From Streptomyces cucumeris (GTDB lineage Bacteria > Actinomycetota > Actinomycetes > Streptomycetales > Streptomycetaceae), in NCBI RefSeq assembly GCF_024295805.1, contig NZ_JANCLX010000002.1, positions 1 through 64,000 on the forward strand: DNA of 64,000 bases. Reading direction: 5' to 3'. Below the pieces are notes generated by a model. That model ran no database searches, was not told where the DNA came from, and was given only the letters and a program-made list of their open reading frames with translations. The first letter of the stretch is position 1; the number at the start of each line of letters is the position of its first letter. This document shows, piece by piece, positions 45,583 to 54,897 of the stretch. Made by a program: the position numbers and the translations under genes.

Positions 45583-46238
45583 CCGTCCGCAGGGGCCACG
45601 CCGATCGGGCAGCTCACGCCCGTGCCGCCGATGCCGCAGTAGCCCGCGGGGTTCTTGTCCAGGTACTGCTGGTGGTGGCCCTCCGCCGGGTAGAAGGGGC
45701 CCGCGGGGAGGATCTCCGTGGTGATGTCGCCGTAGCCCGAGCCGGTCAGGACCGACTGGTAGGCGGCGCGCGAGGATTCGGCCTCGGCCTGCTGCTCGGG
45801 GGAGTGGGTGTAGACCGCCGAACGGTACTGCGTGCCGACGTCGTTGCCCTGGCGGAAGCCCTGGGTGGGGTCGTGGGACTCCCAGAAGAGCTTCAGCAGG
45901 GCGCCGTAGGAGGTGATGGCCGGGTCGAAGACGACGCGGACGGCCTCGGTGTGGCCGGTGAGGCCGCTGCACACCTCTTCGTAGGAGGGGTTCCGGGTGT
46001 GGCCGCCCTGGTAGCCGACGAGCGTCGTCCACACCCCCGGGGCCTGCCAGAACTTCCGCTCCGCGCCCCAGAAACAGCCCAGTCCGAAGTCGGCGGTGAC
46101 CAGGCCGTCCGGGTACGGACCGGTGAGCGGGTTGCCGAGGACGGTGTGGCGGTCGGGGACGGAGAACGCCGGGTCGGGGCGGCCCTTCAGCGCCTCCTCG
46201 GAGGTCGGGAGGTGGTTCTTGTGGCGGCTGAACAGCAT
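45579..46238 (-). CDS. msrA: Peptide methionine-S-sulfoxide reductase MsrA
   Basis: 219 aa from the ATG at 46238. Catalytic GCFWGAE with C55, and MsrA motifs [52 protein letters not shown] and [12 protein letters not shown]. The C-terminal Cys residues ([11 protein letters not shown]) serve as resolving residues. It repairs oxidised methionine in the cytoplasm. Its stop overlaps the convergent flavoprotein gene. Confidence 0.96.
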   Translation of the reverse strand: MLFSRHKNHLPTSEEALKGRPDPAFSVPDRHTVLGNPLTGPYPDGLVTADFGLGCFWGAERKFWQAPGVWTTLVGYQGGHTRNPSYEEVCSGLTGHTEAVRVVFDPAITSYGALLKLFWESHDPTQGFRQGNDVGTQYRSAVYTHSPEQQAEAESSRAAYQSVLTGSGYGDITTEILPAGPFYPAEGHHQQYLDKNPAGYCGIGGTGVSCPIGVAPADG

Positions 46239-46327
46239 GCGGGCTCCTCGTTCGGGTACGCGACGCGTCCCGTACAACGGATGCCGGCCCGGGAGAATTC
46301 CGGGCCGGCATCCGTCGTATGGCGGCC

Positions 46328-47425
46328 TCAGCGCGGCAGCGTCGCCGGGGAGCCGCCGTGGCCCTCCCAGCCCGCGACCGCGAGCGCCCGGTAGACCGCG
46401 TACTCGGCCGCCGGGTCCGCGCCGTAGGACCACGGCACCGCGCCCACATGGCCGTCCACGTGCCGTAGCTGCTCCATGGCCTCCGCGTACCGCTCCGCCC
46501 GCACCAGGAACCACACCAGCAGATGGCGGACGTGGGGGAGGACCGGGTGGTCGGCGGGGGCCTGCCGGGTCGCGAAGAGGGCGCCCTCGATCGCCTTGGT
46601 GATCACTTCGCTCTGGTAGAGGCCGCGCACCAGATTGACGTCGGGCAGGTGCTCGAAGACGCCGAACAGCGGCAGGGCCGGCAGCAGGCTCTTCTCCGGG
46701 GCGGAGGCGGCGGCCGCGTGGGTGAAGGCGTCGGCGAGCTCCTGGGAGCCGTGCCACTTGCCGCACCAGTAGTGCAGCGCGGCCAGATGCGCGCCCATGT
46801 GGTGCGGGGCGCGCTCGGTGACCTTGGACCACAGCTCCTCGAAGTCGGCCTGCCGGTAGCCCAGACCACGGGCGACGCCGAGCTCGATGATGTACGGCAC
46901 CGGATCGCCGGGGGCCAGCAGCGCCGCCTCCTGGCAGACGCTCCGGGCCTCCTCGAGGATCATCCGGAAGTCGGGCGAGGACGGGTCCAGCAGGGCCTGC
47001 CGGACCAGGAACTCGGCGTGCACCTGGGCCGCTCCCGCGTCCTTGGGCGCCGCCACCCGCCAGGTGCGCAGCCACATACCGCCCTGGCCAGGGGTCCGCG
47101 CCAGTTCGTAGGCCGCCGCCCCGGCCAGCGTCTGCACCCGCTGCCAGCGCAGCTCCGACGACGCCTCGGTCAGCGCGAGCAGCCGCGCGGCGGGCTGCCA
47201 GTCCTGAGAGGACTGGACCTCCTCCAGGGCATCGGTGAGCGGGCGGTCCGGGCCGGGCAGCCGGACGTCCAGCCGCTCCGGCGGGACGAAGCCGTACTCC
47301 GCCGGGTCCGAGGCGCGCAGCGCCCCCCGCATGGCCTCGCGGCCCCCGCGCATCCGCCGCAGCGCGGGCAGGATGATCAGCCCGCCCACCATGACGAGGG
47401 CGATGAGGAAGATCAGAAGCTCCAT
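46328..47425 (-). CDS. Membrane-anchored TPR-like protein
   Basis: 365 aa. A single N-terminal membrane helix ([22 protein letters not shown], about residues 3-24) precedes a helical repeat region with TPR-like pairs ([99 protein letters not shown]). Related proteins sit between msrA and cystathionine gamma-synthase in other streptomycetes, as recalled. No catalytic motif. A scaffold role is likely. Confidence 0.78.
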   Translation of the reverse strand: MELLIFLIALVMVGGLIILPALRRMRGGREAMRGALRASDPAEYGFVPPERLDVRLPGPDRPLTDALEEVQSSQDWQPAARLLALTEASSELRWQRVQTLAGAAAYELARTPGQGGMWLRTWRVAAPKDAGAAQVHAEFLVRQALLDPSSPDFRMILEEARSVCQEAALLAPGDPVPYIIELGVARGLGYRQADFEELWSKVTERAPHHMGAHLAALHYWCGKWHGSQELADAFTHAAAASAPEKSLLPALPLFGVFEHLPDVNLVRGLYQSEVITKAIEGALFATRQAPADHPVLPHVRHLLVWFLVRAERYAEAMEQLRHVDGHVGAVPWSYGADPAAEYAVYRALAVAGWEGHGGSPATLPR

Positions 47426-47571
47426 GAGGATCCCCGTGAGAAGGTGCGAACGGTTCCGACGGTGCCAGGCCCTGTCCTGCCGGTCTTCGCGGGCCCGCGC
47501 CTGATCTCCAGCCTATGCGCCCGCCCGGACGAGGGACCCGGCACCGCCCCGCCGGGCGTTACCCTCGGCCC

Positions 47572-48729
47572 ATGACCGACCAGCATCAGCACCCGCAGAG
47601 CTTCGAGACGCTCGCCATCCACGCCGGCCAGGAGGCGGACCCGCTCACCGGGGCCGTCGTGCCTCCGATCTACCAGGTCTCCACCTACAAGCAGGACGGG
47701 GTGGGCGGCCTGCGCAACGGTTATGAGTACAGCCGTTCCGCCAACCCCACCCGTACCGCCCTGGAGGAGAACCTGGCCGCGCTCGAAGGCGGCCGCCGCG
47801 GCCTCGCCTTCGCCTCCGGCCTGGCCGCCGAGGACTGCCTGCTGCGCACGCTGCTGGTGCCGGGCGACCACGTGGTGATCCCGAACGACGCCTACGGCGG
47901 TACGTTCCGGCTGTTCGCCAAGGTCGTCGAGCGCTGGGGCGTGGAGTGGTCGGTCGCCGACACCTCCGACCCGGCCGCGGTACGGGCCGCGCTGCGCCCC
48001 CGCACCCAGGTGATCTGGGTGGAGACGCCCAGCAACCCGCTGCTCGGCATCACCGACATCGCCGCCGTCGCCGATATCGCCCGTGGTGCCGGGGCCCGGC
48101 TGGTCGTCGACAACACCTTCGCCAGCCCCTACCTCCAGCAGCCGCTGGCGCTGGGCGCGGACGTGGTGGTGCACTCCACCACCAAGTACATGGGCGGTCA
48201 TTCGGACGTGGTCGGCGGCGGGCTCGTCGTCGCCGACCCCGGTCTCGGCGAGGAACTGGCCTACCACCAGAACGCGATGGGCGCGGTCGCCGGGCCCTTC
48301 GACTCCTGGCTGGTGCTGCGGGGCATCAAGACCCTCGCCGTCCGGATGGACCGGCACAGCGCCAACGCCGCGCGGATCGCGGAGCTGCTGGCCTCCCACG
48401 CCAAGGTGACCCAGGTCTACTACCCGGGGCTGCCGGAGCACGCCGGGCACGAGGTCGCCGCCAAGCAGATGCGGTCCTTCGGCGGCATGGTGTCGTTCCG
48501 GGTCGCGGGCGGCGAGGAGGCGGCGGTCGAGGTCTGCAACCGGGCGCGACTCTTCACGCTGGGCGAGTCGCTGGGCGGTGTGGAGTCACTGATCGAGCAC
48601 CCGGGCCGGATGACGCACGCCTCCACCGCGGGCTCGGCCCTGGAGGTGCCCGCCGACCTCGTCCGGCTGTCGGTCGGCATCGAGTCGGTCGACGACCTGA
48701 TGGCCGATCTGACCCAGGCCCTGGGCTGA
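47572..48729 (+). CDS. metB: Cystathionine gamma-synthase
   Basis: 385 aa from the ATG at 47572; TACCCT at 47560-47565 just upstream suggests a leaderless or near-leaderless start. The PLP-dependent trans-sulfuration fold is complete: TLAIHAGQE start, IYQVSTYKQDGVG, EYSRSANPTR, NPLL...VDNTFASPYLQQPLALGADVVVHSTTKYMGGHSD with the PLP Lys K205, and the substrate-side SLGGVESLIEHPGRMTHAS. It converts an activated homoserine and cysteine to cystathionine. It may also have cystathionine gamma-lyase or O-acetylhomoserine activity, which cannot be separated by sequence. Confidence 0.94.
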   Translation: MTDQHQHPQSFETLAIHAGQEADPLTGAVVPPIYQVSTYKQDGVGGLRNGYEYSRSANPTRTALEENLAALEGGRRGLAFASGLAAEDCLLRTLLVPGDHVVIPNDAYGGTFRLFAKVVERWGVEWSVADTSDPAAVRAALRPRTQVIWVETPSNPLLGITDIAAVADIARGAGARLVVDNTFASPYLQQPLALGADVVVHSTTKYMGGHSDVVGGGLVVADPGLGEELAYHQNAMGAVAGPFDSWLVLRGIKTLAVRMDRHSANAARIAELLASHAKVTQVYYPGLPEHAGHEVAAKQMRSFGGMVSFRVAGGEEAAVEVCNRARLFTLGESLGGVESLIEHPGRMTHASTAGSALEVPADLVRLSVGIESVDDLMADLTQALG

Positions 48730-48761
48730 CGCAGGCCCCACGACCTAGGCTGACCCGTCCC

Positions 48762-49013
48762 TCACCACCCCTCCAGCGGAGGGGTGGTGTCGGTCGGCGG
48801 CAACGTCCACGGCTCGACGATCGCCGCCCACACGCCGAACGCGACCACCGCGGCGAACAGCAGCACCCAGCCGACGGCCCGTACGGCCCGCCGACGGCGG
48901 AGGATCCGCTGTCCCCGGCCCGCCGCCCGGTCCGCCAGATCGGGGGGCAGCAGCGGATGCGGGCCCTCCATCAACCGGCGGACCTCGTCCTCCTTGCGGT
49001 CCCAGGAGCTCAT
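48762..49013 (-). CDS. Small membrane protein downstream of a sigma-factor-like gene
   Basis: 83 aa from the ATG at 49013, overlapping the upstream stop (ATGA). A charged N terminus (SSWDRKEDEVRRLMEGPHPLLPPDLADRAAGRGQRILRRRR) is followed by one membrane helix (AVGWVLLFAAVVAFGVWAAIV). The pairing of a sigma-like gene and a membrane protein is reminiscent of anti-sigma arrangements, though no anti-sigma motif is visible. Function unknown. Confidence 0.7.
   Translation of the reverse strand: MSSWDRKEDEVRRLMEGPHPLLPPDLADRAAGRGQRILRRRRAVRAVGWVLLFAAVVAFGVWAAIVEPWTLPPTDTTPPLEGW
48763..48789. terminator. Bidirectional hairpin between metB and the small membrane gene
   Basis: CACCACCCCTCC (48763-48774) pairs with GGAGGGGTGGTG (48778-48789) around AGC. 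It overlaps the last codons of the leftward gene and follows metB by 33 nt. Confidence 0.7.
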
Positions 49014-49525
49014 GGGACCGCTCCCGCCGCGCCCGCGGGGGTGCTCGCCGCCGTGCCGCCGCGGCGCGGCGGCGACGGCTGCCGCGGCACCCCGCTGCGC
49101 ATCACGGACACCGCGCGGGTGCAGATCGCCCGCACCCGTTCGACCGGGAGCCCGAGCGCGGCGGCCGTCTGCTCCTCGGCCACGCCCTCGTAGAGCCGCA
49201 GCACCAGCACCAGCCGCTCGCGCGGGGTCAGCCGGTCCAGGGCGCCGCCGCGCGGACGGCGGTAGTGATGGCCGCGGCGGGCGAAGAGGGCGGCCAGTTC
49301 CATCCGGGTGCGGTCGTACGGATCCTCGCCGCGCAGCCGGTCCCAGCGGGCGTACGTGCGGGCGAGCGCCGTGTTGAGCAGGCGCTGGGCGTCCGCGGTG
49401 TCCCGCGTCAGTGGTTCCCCCGTGAGCAGTGCGGCCGCATGCAGCAGCCTGCCACCCGCGCCCGCGACGAATGCCTCGAACTCCCGGGCCCGGCGGCTCT
49501 CCTGTGCTGCCCGCCGATCTCGCAC
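49010..49525 (-). CDS. SigE/ECF-type sigma-factor-like protein
   Basis: 171 aa from GTG 49525. Region 2-like helix EFEAFVAGAGGRLLHAAALLTG at the start and region 4-like DRLTPRERLVLVLRLYEGVAEEQTAAALGLPVERVRAICTRAVSVMR (residues about 100-145), with HTH pattern. The linker and region 2 are weak, so DNA recognition by -35 contacts is more likely than promoter melting. Coupled with a small membrane protein. A Streptomyces SigE-like family; role unknown. Confidence 0.82.
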   Translation of the reverse strand: MRDRRAAQESRRAREFEAFVAGAGGRLLHAAALLTGEPLTRDTADAQRLLNTALARTYARWDRLRGEDPYDRTRMELAALFARRGHHYRRPRGGALDRLTPRERLVLVLRLYEGVAEEQTAAALGLPVERVRAICTRAVSVMRSGVPRQPSPPRRGGTAASTPAGAAGAVP

Positions 49526-49638
49526 CGCGCCTCCGCCTCCCCGCTCCTTTAGGACACGGCAGGTACGGGCGCGCGGTCAAGAGGTCTGCCGCCGGTCCGT
49601 GAGATGCGGGCGGCGGGCGCCGCGGGCCGCGCGTTCCG

Positions 49639-50187
49639 TCAGGAGGTGGGCGCGGTCTGCGGTACGGCGTCGGGCGCGGTCTGCGGCAGTGCCCCGTTCG
49701 GGTCCTGGACCAGGGTGTTGTGTGCAACGGAGAGGGAGCCGTTGAAACGGGTCAGCAGCTCGCAGAAGACATCGCGCTCCTCCGCCGTCCAGCCCTCGGT
49801 CACCTGGGCCATCAGCTCGCGCCGGGAGGAGCGGACCTCCTCCAGCCGGGCCTTGCCCCGGGGTGAGAGCTGGAGGACGACCGCGCGGCCGTCCTCGGGG
49901 TGCGAGGTGCGCTTGACCATGCCGGAGTCGACCAGCGGGGCGACCTGGCGGGTCACGGTGGAGGAGTCGATGCCCATACCGCACGCAAGCGCCTTGACCC
50001 CCATCGGACCTTCCTGGTCCAGCCGGTTGAGCAGCAAGTAGGCGGCTCGGTCCATGGAGTTGCGGGCCTGTCCGACGCCGCCGAGGCGGGTCTGTTCGGC
50101 GCGGCGCGCGAAGACCGCGACCTGATGCTGGAGGGAATCCAGTACGCCTGTGTGGAGTTGAGTCGTCATGTCCGATTGGGTGGGCAT
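49639..50187 (-). CDS. MarR-family regulator
   Basis: 182 aa from the ATG at 50187 (alternative start 50169). Winged HTH at about residues 50-110: MDRAAYLLLNRLDQEGPMGVKALACGMGIDSSTVTRQVAPLVDSGMVKRTSHPEDGRAVVLQLSPRGKARLEEV. The C-terminal tail is short, with NGALPQTAPDAVPQTA repeated. It is transcribed toward the sigma-factor-like gene; the gap to ilvA upstream may hold its own promoter. Regulon unknown. Confidence 0.92.
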   Translation of the reverse strand: MPTQSDMTTQLHTGVLDSLQHQVAVFARRAEQTRLGGVGQARNSMDRAAYLLLNRLDQEGPMGVKALACGMGIDSSTVTRQVAPLVDSGMVKRTSHPEDGRAVVLQLSPRGKARLEEVRSSRRELMAQVTEGWTAEERDVFCELLTRFNGSLSVAHNTLVQDPNGALPQTAPDAVPQTAPTS

Positions 50188-50595
50188 GGCCTGGGGCTCA
50201 CTTCATGCGGTGGTCTGTGGGATGTGGCACAGAGTACGCGGCCGGGGCCCTGCCCGTACGGGGGCTGCAGAAACCTGCCGTTACCCGTGCATCCCTATCG
50301 GCCGCCGCCCCGCGCCGTGACGGAGGGTTATGCCTGGTGGCGCGGGGGTCGCCGGGTCACGGGGCAGTGGTTGAACCAGTGGCGGCGGTTTTCCGGCAGG
50401 TTCTCCCCGCTGGGGCCCGCGGCCCCCGCACACGCCCCTGTTGGCGCGATGCGGTCACGCCGGGGGTGGGGCGTGGCGGGCGTGGCGGTGCTGGGCCGGC
50501 GGCGCAGGGGCGGGGACTGGGGGAACGCCCGGTTGCCGGGGGTTCCGGCGCCGCCCCGGGCCCCTCTCACGGCGACGAGCTGTAAGACTGGGGCC
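50188..50595. other. Gene-free stretch between the MarR gene and ilvA
   Basis: Open frames present here do not resemble proteins and have no clear ribosome site. TAAGAC at 50583-50588 could be the -10 of ilvA, placing its start close to the ATG at 50596. I see no RNA gene. Confidence 0.4.
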
Positions 50596-51858
50596 ATGGC
50601 TCCACGACCCGGCGACGAAGGCGGGCGAAACGATTCCGCCCCGCACACCGCACCCTCCGCGATCACACTCGACGATGTGCGCAAGGCACAGAAGATGCTG
50701 TCGGGGGTCTCCCGGATCACCGCACTGGAAGGCAGTCGTCATCTCTCCTCCCTGGTCGGCTCACCGGTCCAGCTGAAATGCGAGAACCTCCAGCGCACCG
50801 GTTCCTTCAAGCTGCGCGGCGCCTATGTGCGGATCGCGGGCCTGAGCGCCGAGGAACGGGCGGCGGGCGTGGTCGCGGCGAGCGCCGGGAACCATGCGCA
50901 GGGCGTCGCACTGGCCGCCTCGCTGCTGGGCGTGCGCTCGACCGTGTTCATGCCGGAGGGGGCACCGCTGCCGAAGATCGCGGCCACCCGTGACTACGGC
51001 GCCGAGGTCCTGCTGCGCGGCCAGATCGTGGACGAGACGATGCGGGCGGCGCAGGAGTACGCCGAGCGGACCGGCGCGGTCTTCATCCACCCCTTCGACC
51101 ACCCCGACATCATCGCGGGCCAGGGCACGCTGGGGCTGGAGCTCCTGGAGCAGTGCCCCGAGGTGCGCACCGTGGTGGTGGGCATCGGCGGCGGCGGACT
51201 GGCGGCCGGGGTCGCGGTCGCGGTGAAGGCGCTGCGCCCGGACGTACGGCTGGTGGGCGTGCAGGCGGAGGGCGCCGCGGCGTATCCGCCGTCGCTGGCC
51301 GCCGGGCGTCCGGTGTCGATCGAGGCGCCGGTGACGATGGCCGACGGCATCAAGGTCGCACGGCCGGGCGACGTACCGTTCGCGATCATCGACGAACTGG
51401 TCGACGAGGTCCGCACCGTCACCGAGGACGAGCTGTCCAGCGCGCTGCTGCTCTGTCTGGAGCGGGCGAAGCTGGTGGTGGAACCGGCGGGGGCGAGTCC
51501 GGTGGCCGCGCTGCTCTCGGCGCCGGAGTCGTTCGAGGGCCCGGTGATCGCGGTGCTCTCGGGCGGCAACGTCGATCCGCTGCTGATGCAGCGGATCCTG
51601 CGGCACGGAATGGCCGCGGCGGGCCGGTACCTGTCACTGCGGCTGCGGCTCACCGACCGGCCGGGGGCGCTGGCCTCGCTGCTGGGGGCGCTGTCGGTGG
51701 TGGACGCCAACGTCCTTGACGTGAGCCATGTACGCACCAATCCGCGGCTGGGGCTCAGTGAGGCGGAGGTCGAGCTGCACCTGGAGACCAAGGGGCCGGA
51801 CCACTGCGACGAGGTGCGGGAGGCGCTGAGCTCGGCGGGGTACACCGTGATGGCCTGA
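50596..51858 (+). CDS. ilvA: Threonine ammonia-lyase (catabolic/IlvA type)
   Basis: 420 aa from the ATG at 50596. PLP Lys K72 lies in GSFKLRGAY. Hallmarks are SAGNHAQGVALAA, the Gly loop VVGIGGGGLAAGVAVAVK and EPAGASPVAALL. The C-terminal portion (about 345-420; SLRLRLTDRPGALASLLGALSVVDANVLDVSHVRT) is an ACT domain that gives allosteric control. It converts threonine to 2-oxobutanoate for isoleucine synthesis and degradation. The single ACT domain suggests the shorter allosteric form. Confidence 0.94.
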   Translation: MAPRPGDEGGRNDSAPHTAPSAITLDDVRKAQKMLSGVSRITALEGSRHLSSLVGSPVQLKCENLQRTGSFKLRGAYVRIAGLSAEERAAGVVAASAGNHAQGVALAASLLGVRSTVFMPEGAPLPKIAATRDYGAEVLLRGQIVDETMRAAQEYAERTGAVFIHPFDHPDIIAGQGTLGLELLEQCPEVRTVVVGIGGGGLAAGVAVAVKALRPDVRLVGVQAEGAAAYPPSLAAGRPVSIEAPVTMADGIKVARPGDVPFAIIDELVDEVRTVTEDELSSALLLCLERAKLVVEPAGASPVAALLSAPESFEGPVIAVLSGGNVDPLLMQRILRHGMAAAGRYLSLRLRLTDRPGALASLLGALSVVDANVLDVSHVRTNPRLGLSEAEVELHLETKGPDHCDEVREALSSAGYTVMA

Positions 51859-51922
51859 CGCTCCAGGAGTCGGAGTGACGGGTCGGGCCGGACTGGCGCG
51901 GTGAGATCGGTGAAACGCATGT

Positions 51923-51936
51923 CGCGATGTATCGCG
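51923..51936. promoter_or_regulatory. CGCGAT dyad upstream of the DrrAB-type operon
   Basis: CGCGAT-GT-ATCGCG is a perfect 6-2-6 dyad, 13 nt before TACTCT (51944-51949), a likely -10. PadR-family regulators of Streptomyces drug exporters bind ATCGCG-type sequences, but no PadR gene is in the window. Candidate operator. Confidence 0.5.
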
Positions 51937-52094
51937 TCTGCGCTACTCTTCCTATCTGCCTACTGCCGCACGCTGCACAAAGCGGCGGAAATATGCCTTT
52001 ATTGAGAAGGCGCATCCGCCGTGGCGAAAAACAGTCGCTCACCGCGGCGTCAGAAGATCTCCGTGGAACGACCCAACCTCCTGGGAGTGCCAAC

Positions 52095-53177
52095 ATGCCA
52101 GGCGCTATTCATGCCGAGGGTCTGGTGAAAACCTTCGGCGACGTAAGGGCTCTGGACGGCGTCGACCTCGACGTACCCGAAGGAACCGTGCTCGGACTGC
52201 TCGGCCCGAACGGCGCCGGCAAGACCACGGCGGTGCGTGTCCTCACCACCCTGCTCCGCCCGGACAGCGGACGGGCGGTGGTCGCGGGTGTGGATGTCCT
52301 GAAACACCCCAACGAGGTCCGCCGCTCGATCGGGCTGTCCGGCCAGTTCGCGGCCGTCGACGAGTATCTGACCGGCCGCGAGAACCTCGAGATGGTCGGG
52401 CAGCTCTACCAGATGCCCGCGCGGGCGGCCAAGGCGCGCGCGGGCGAGCTGTTGGAACGGTTCAACCTCACGGACGCCGCCGACCGCACCGCCAAGACCT
52501 ACTCCGGCGGTATGCGGCGCCGCCTGGACCTCGCGGCGGCCCTGGTCGTCAGCCCGCCGGTGATGTTCATGGACGAGCCGACCACCGGCCTCGACCCGCG
52601 CAACCGGCAGGCGCTGTGGGAGGTCATCCAGGAACTGGTGGCCGGCGGTACGACCCTGCTGCTGACCACGCAGTACCTGGAGGAGGCGGACCACCTGGCG
52701 CATGACATCTGCGTCATCGACCGCGGCCGGGTCATCGCGCGCGGCACCTCCGACCAGCTCAAGGCCCGCACCGGCGGGGAGCGGGTGGAGGTCGTGGTGC
52801 ACGAGCGCGACCACATCGCGGTCGCGGAGCAGGTGCTGCGCGCCCTGGGCAAGGGCGAGACCACCGTGCAGGAGCACACCCGCAAGGTCACCGTCCCGGT
52901 CGTCGGCGGGGCCAAACTGCTCGCCGAGGTCATCCGGGAACTGGACAACCGCGGCGTCGAGATCGATGACATCGGGCTGCGCCGCCCGACCCTCGACGAC
53001 GTGTTCATCTCCCTCACCGGCCACGGTGCCGAGGAGGACGGCGCGGATCCGGGCCGCACGTCCGCGGACGCGGACCAGGCGCCCGCCGGGACCGCCGGGG
53101 CCGCCGGGACCACCGGCACCGCTGGCACTACCGGGACCACCGGCACCACCGGCACCACCGGCAAGGGAGGAAAGTGA
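52095..53177 (+). CDS. DrrA-type ABC exporter ATP-binding protein
   Basis: 360 aa from the ATG at 52095 (GGGAG upstream). Walker A GPNGAGKTT, signature YSGGMRRRLDLA, Walker B VMFMDEPTTGLDPRNR, and the H-loop TTQYLEEADHLAHD match the daunorubicin-resistance DrrA class. Its C-terminal extension after about residue 310 contains VEIDDIGLRRPTLDDVFISLTGHG and then a low-complexity GTTGTTGTAGTTG run encoded by near-identical trinucleotide repeats. The stop overlaps the permease start (TGATG). Probably exports a hydrophobic drug or lipid. Confidence 0.93.
   Translation: MPGAIHAEGLVKTFGDVRALDGVDLDVPEGTVLGLLGPNGAGKTTAVRVLTTLLRPDSGRAVVAGVDVLKHPNEVRRSIGLSGQFAAVDEYLTGRENLEMVGQLYQMPARAAKARAGELLERFNLTDAADRTAKTYSGGMRRRLDLAAALVVSPPVMFMDEPTTGLDPRNRQALWEVIQELVAGGTTLLLTTQYLEEADHLAHDICVIDRGRVIARGTSDQLKARTGGERVEVVVHERDHIAVAEQVLRALGKGETTVQEHTRKVTVPVVGGAKLLAEVIRELDNRGVEIDDIGLRRPTLDDVFISLTGHGAEEDGADPGRTSADADQAPAGTAGAAGTTGTAGTTGTTGTTGTTGKGGK
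53100..53165 (+). repeat. Trinucleotide-rich repeat in the ABC ATPase 3' end
   Basis: Gly, Thr and Ala codons (GCCGGGACC, GGCACCACC) repeat in short units that encode the Gly/Thr-rich C terminus. Such simple repeats can change length by slippage. Confidence 0.6.
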
Positions 53178-54040
53178 TGGCCGTCGTCGAGGAGACCGGT
53201 GCCACCGTCGCTGCGGCGCCCCGCCCGCGCGGCGGACCGCTGGCATCCGTACGGGATTCCCTGGTGGTCGCCAAGCGGAATCTGATCCGGATGATGCGCA
53301 TCCCGGAAGTGGTCATCTTCGGCCTGATCCAGCCGATCATGTTCGTGGTGCTGTTCAGCTATGTCTTCGGTGGCGCGATCATGATCCCCGGGCAGAGCAG
53401 CACGGACGCGACGGTATATCGCGAGTTCCTGATGGCCGGGATCTTCGCGCAGACGGTGACCTTCGCCACCGCGGGCGCGGGCGCCGGGATCGCCGACGAT
53501 ATGCACAAGGGGCTGATCGACCGCTTCCGCTCACTGCCGATGGCACGCGGCGCGGTGCTCACCGGCCGTACGCTCGCGGATCTGGTGCAGACGGCGCTCA
53601 CCCTGGTCGTGCTGGCGATCGTCGCGCTCATCGTGGGCTGGCGGATCCACGACGGAATCCTGAACGCACTCGCCGCCTTCGGGCTGCTGCTTCTGCTCGG
53701 CTACGCCTTCTCCTGGATCGGCGCGCTGATCGGGCTGTCGGTACGGACGCCCGAGGCGGCCACGTCCGGTGGGCTGATCTGGCTGTTCCCGCTGACCTTC
53801 ATCTCCAACGCCTTCGTGCCCTCCAGCCAGATGCCCGCGTTCCTGGGGCACATCGCCGACTGGAACCCGTTCAGCGCCACCGTCCAGGGCTGCCGTGAGC
53901 TGTTCGGCAATCCGCAGGGCGTGGTCTCGGACGCCTGGCCGATGCAGCATCCGGTGGCGGCGTCGGTGCTCTGGTCGGTCGTGATCATCCTGGCCTTCCG
54001 GACGCTGTCGGTCCGGAAGTACCGCTCGGCGACCGCCTGA
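53177..54040 (+). CDS. DrrB-type ABC-2 permease
   Basis: 287 aa from ATG 53177 (the overlapping GTG at 53174 is less likely given the GGGAGG distance). The ABC-2 family pattern is clear: NLIRMMRIPEVVIFGLIQPIMFVVLFSYVFGGAI, DDMHKGLIDRFRSLPMARGAVLTGRTLADLVQTALTLVVLAIVAL, FSWIGALIGLSVRTPEAATSGGLIWLFPLTFISNAFVPSSQMP and the last helix VLWSVVIILAFRTLSV. Six membrane helices. It forms the export channel with the upstream ATPase. Confidence 0.93.
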   Translation: MAVVEETGATVAAAPRPRGGPLASVRDSLVVAKRNLIRMMRIPEVVIFGLIQPIMFVVLFSYVFGGAIMIPGQSSTDATVYREFLMAGIFAQTVTFATAGAGAGIADDMHKGLIDRFRSLPMARGAVLTGRTLADLVQTALTLVVLAIVALIVGWRIHDGILNALAAFGLLLLLGYAFSWIGALIGLSVRTPEAATSGGLIWLFPLTFISNAFVPSSQMPAFLGHIADWNPFSATVQGCRELFGNPQGVVSDAWPMQHPVAASVLWSVVIILAFRTLSVRKYRSATA

Positions 54041-54100
54041 GCCCACCCGGTCCGGCCCCTGGAGGGCCGGATCCCGGAACCCGCGGACAGCGCGGACAGC

Positions 54101-54136
54101 GCGGAGCCCCGGCCGTTCCGACGGCCGGGGCTCCGC
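54101..54136. terminator. 16-bp perfect bidirectional terminator
   Basis: GCGGAGCCCCGGCCGT (54101-54116) and ACGGCCGGGGCTCCGC (54121-54136) form a perfect stem with a TCCG loop between the convergent ABC and greA genes. Confidence 0.85.
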
Positions 54137-54161
54137 GCGAGGTACGGCGGGCGAGGGGCGC

Positions 54162-54659
54162 TCAGCCCTGGTACGGCTTGGCCTCCAGGATCCGCACCGA
54201 CGCGGTGCGGCCGTTGGGCAGCTCGTACTCGGCGTCCTGGCCGATCTTCTTGCCGGTCACACCCGAGCCCAGCGGAGACTGCGGGGAGTAGGTCTCGATG
54301 TCCGCGCTCGCGTACTCACGAGAGGCCAGCAGGAAGGTGAGGGTGTCATCCGGGTCGCCGTCGAAGGCGATCGTGACCACCATGCCGGGGGCGACCACAC
54401 CGGTGTCCGCGGGTGCCTCGCCGACCTTCGCCTGCTCCAGGAGCTGCGTCAGCTGACGCACCCGGAGCTCCTGCTTGCCCTGCTCCTCCTTGGCGGCGTG
54501 GTAACCCCCGTTCTCGCGGAGGTCACCCTCCTCCCGGGCAGCCTCGATCTTCTTGGCGATCTCGACACGTGCAGGACCCGACAGGTACTCCAGCTCGGCC
54601 TTGAGCTGGTCGTACGCCTCCTGGGTCAGCCAGGTGACGTTCTCGCTGGTCTGGGTCAC
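54162..54659 (-). CDS. greA: Transcription elongation factor GreA
   Basis: 165 aa from GTG 54659 (VTQTSENVTWLTQEAYDQLKAELEYLSG). The N-terminal coiled coil has the catalytic tip EAAREEGDLRENGGYHAAKEEQGKQE, and the C-terminal FKBP-like domain contains SPLGSGVTGKKIGQDAEYELPNG. It stimulates RNA polymerase transcript cleavage at stalled complexes. DUF4307 lies next upstream, and mca next to that, the usual actinobacterial order. Confidence 0.96.
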   Translation of the reverse strand: MTQTSENVTWLTQEAYDQLKAELEYLSGPARVEIAKKIEAAREEGDLRENGGYHAAKEEQGKQELRVRQLTQLLEQAKVGEAPADTGVVAPGMVVTIAFDGDPDDTLTFLLASREYASADIETYSPQSPLGSGVTGKKIGQDAEYELPNGRTASVRILEAKPYQG

Positions 54660-54897
54660 AGGTGCTCCTCGTCGGTACTGGGAATACAAATGAACGCCCT
54701 ACTCAGAAGGGTGCGCCTTCAAAGCCGGGCGAAACCACGAGCCTAACAATTCCGGCAACAAACAGGGAGGAGGGAACTGGGCGGAACCCGGAGGAAACCT
54801 GTCAGCCCTGGTCAGATCGCACTCCGCTGAACGACACGTACCGTCCGTTCATCGGACACCCGGTCGGCGGACGGCTCCATCGCCTCCCCGTGGGGGC

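Noticed and set aside
50205..50585. 126-codon open frame upstream of ilvA
   Set aside because: No ribosome site, atypical composition and no family resemblance.
53100..53165. Repeat tract considered as a CRISPR array
   Set aside because: Units are short codon repeats without spacers, and they are in frame inside a gene.
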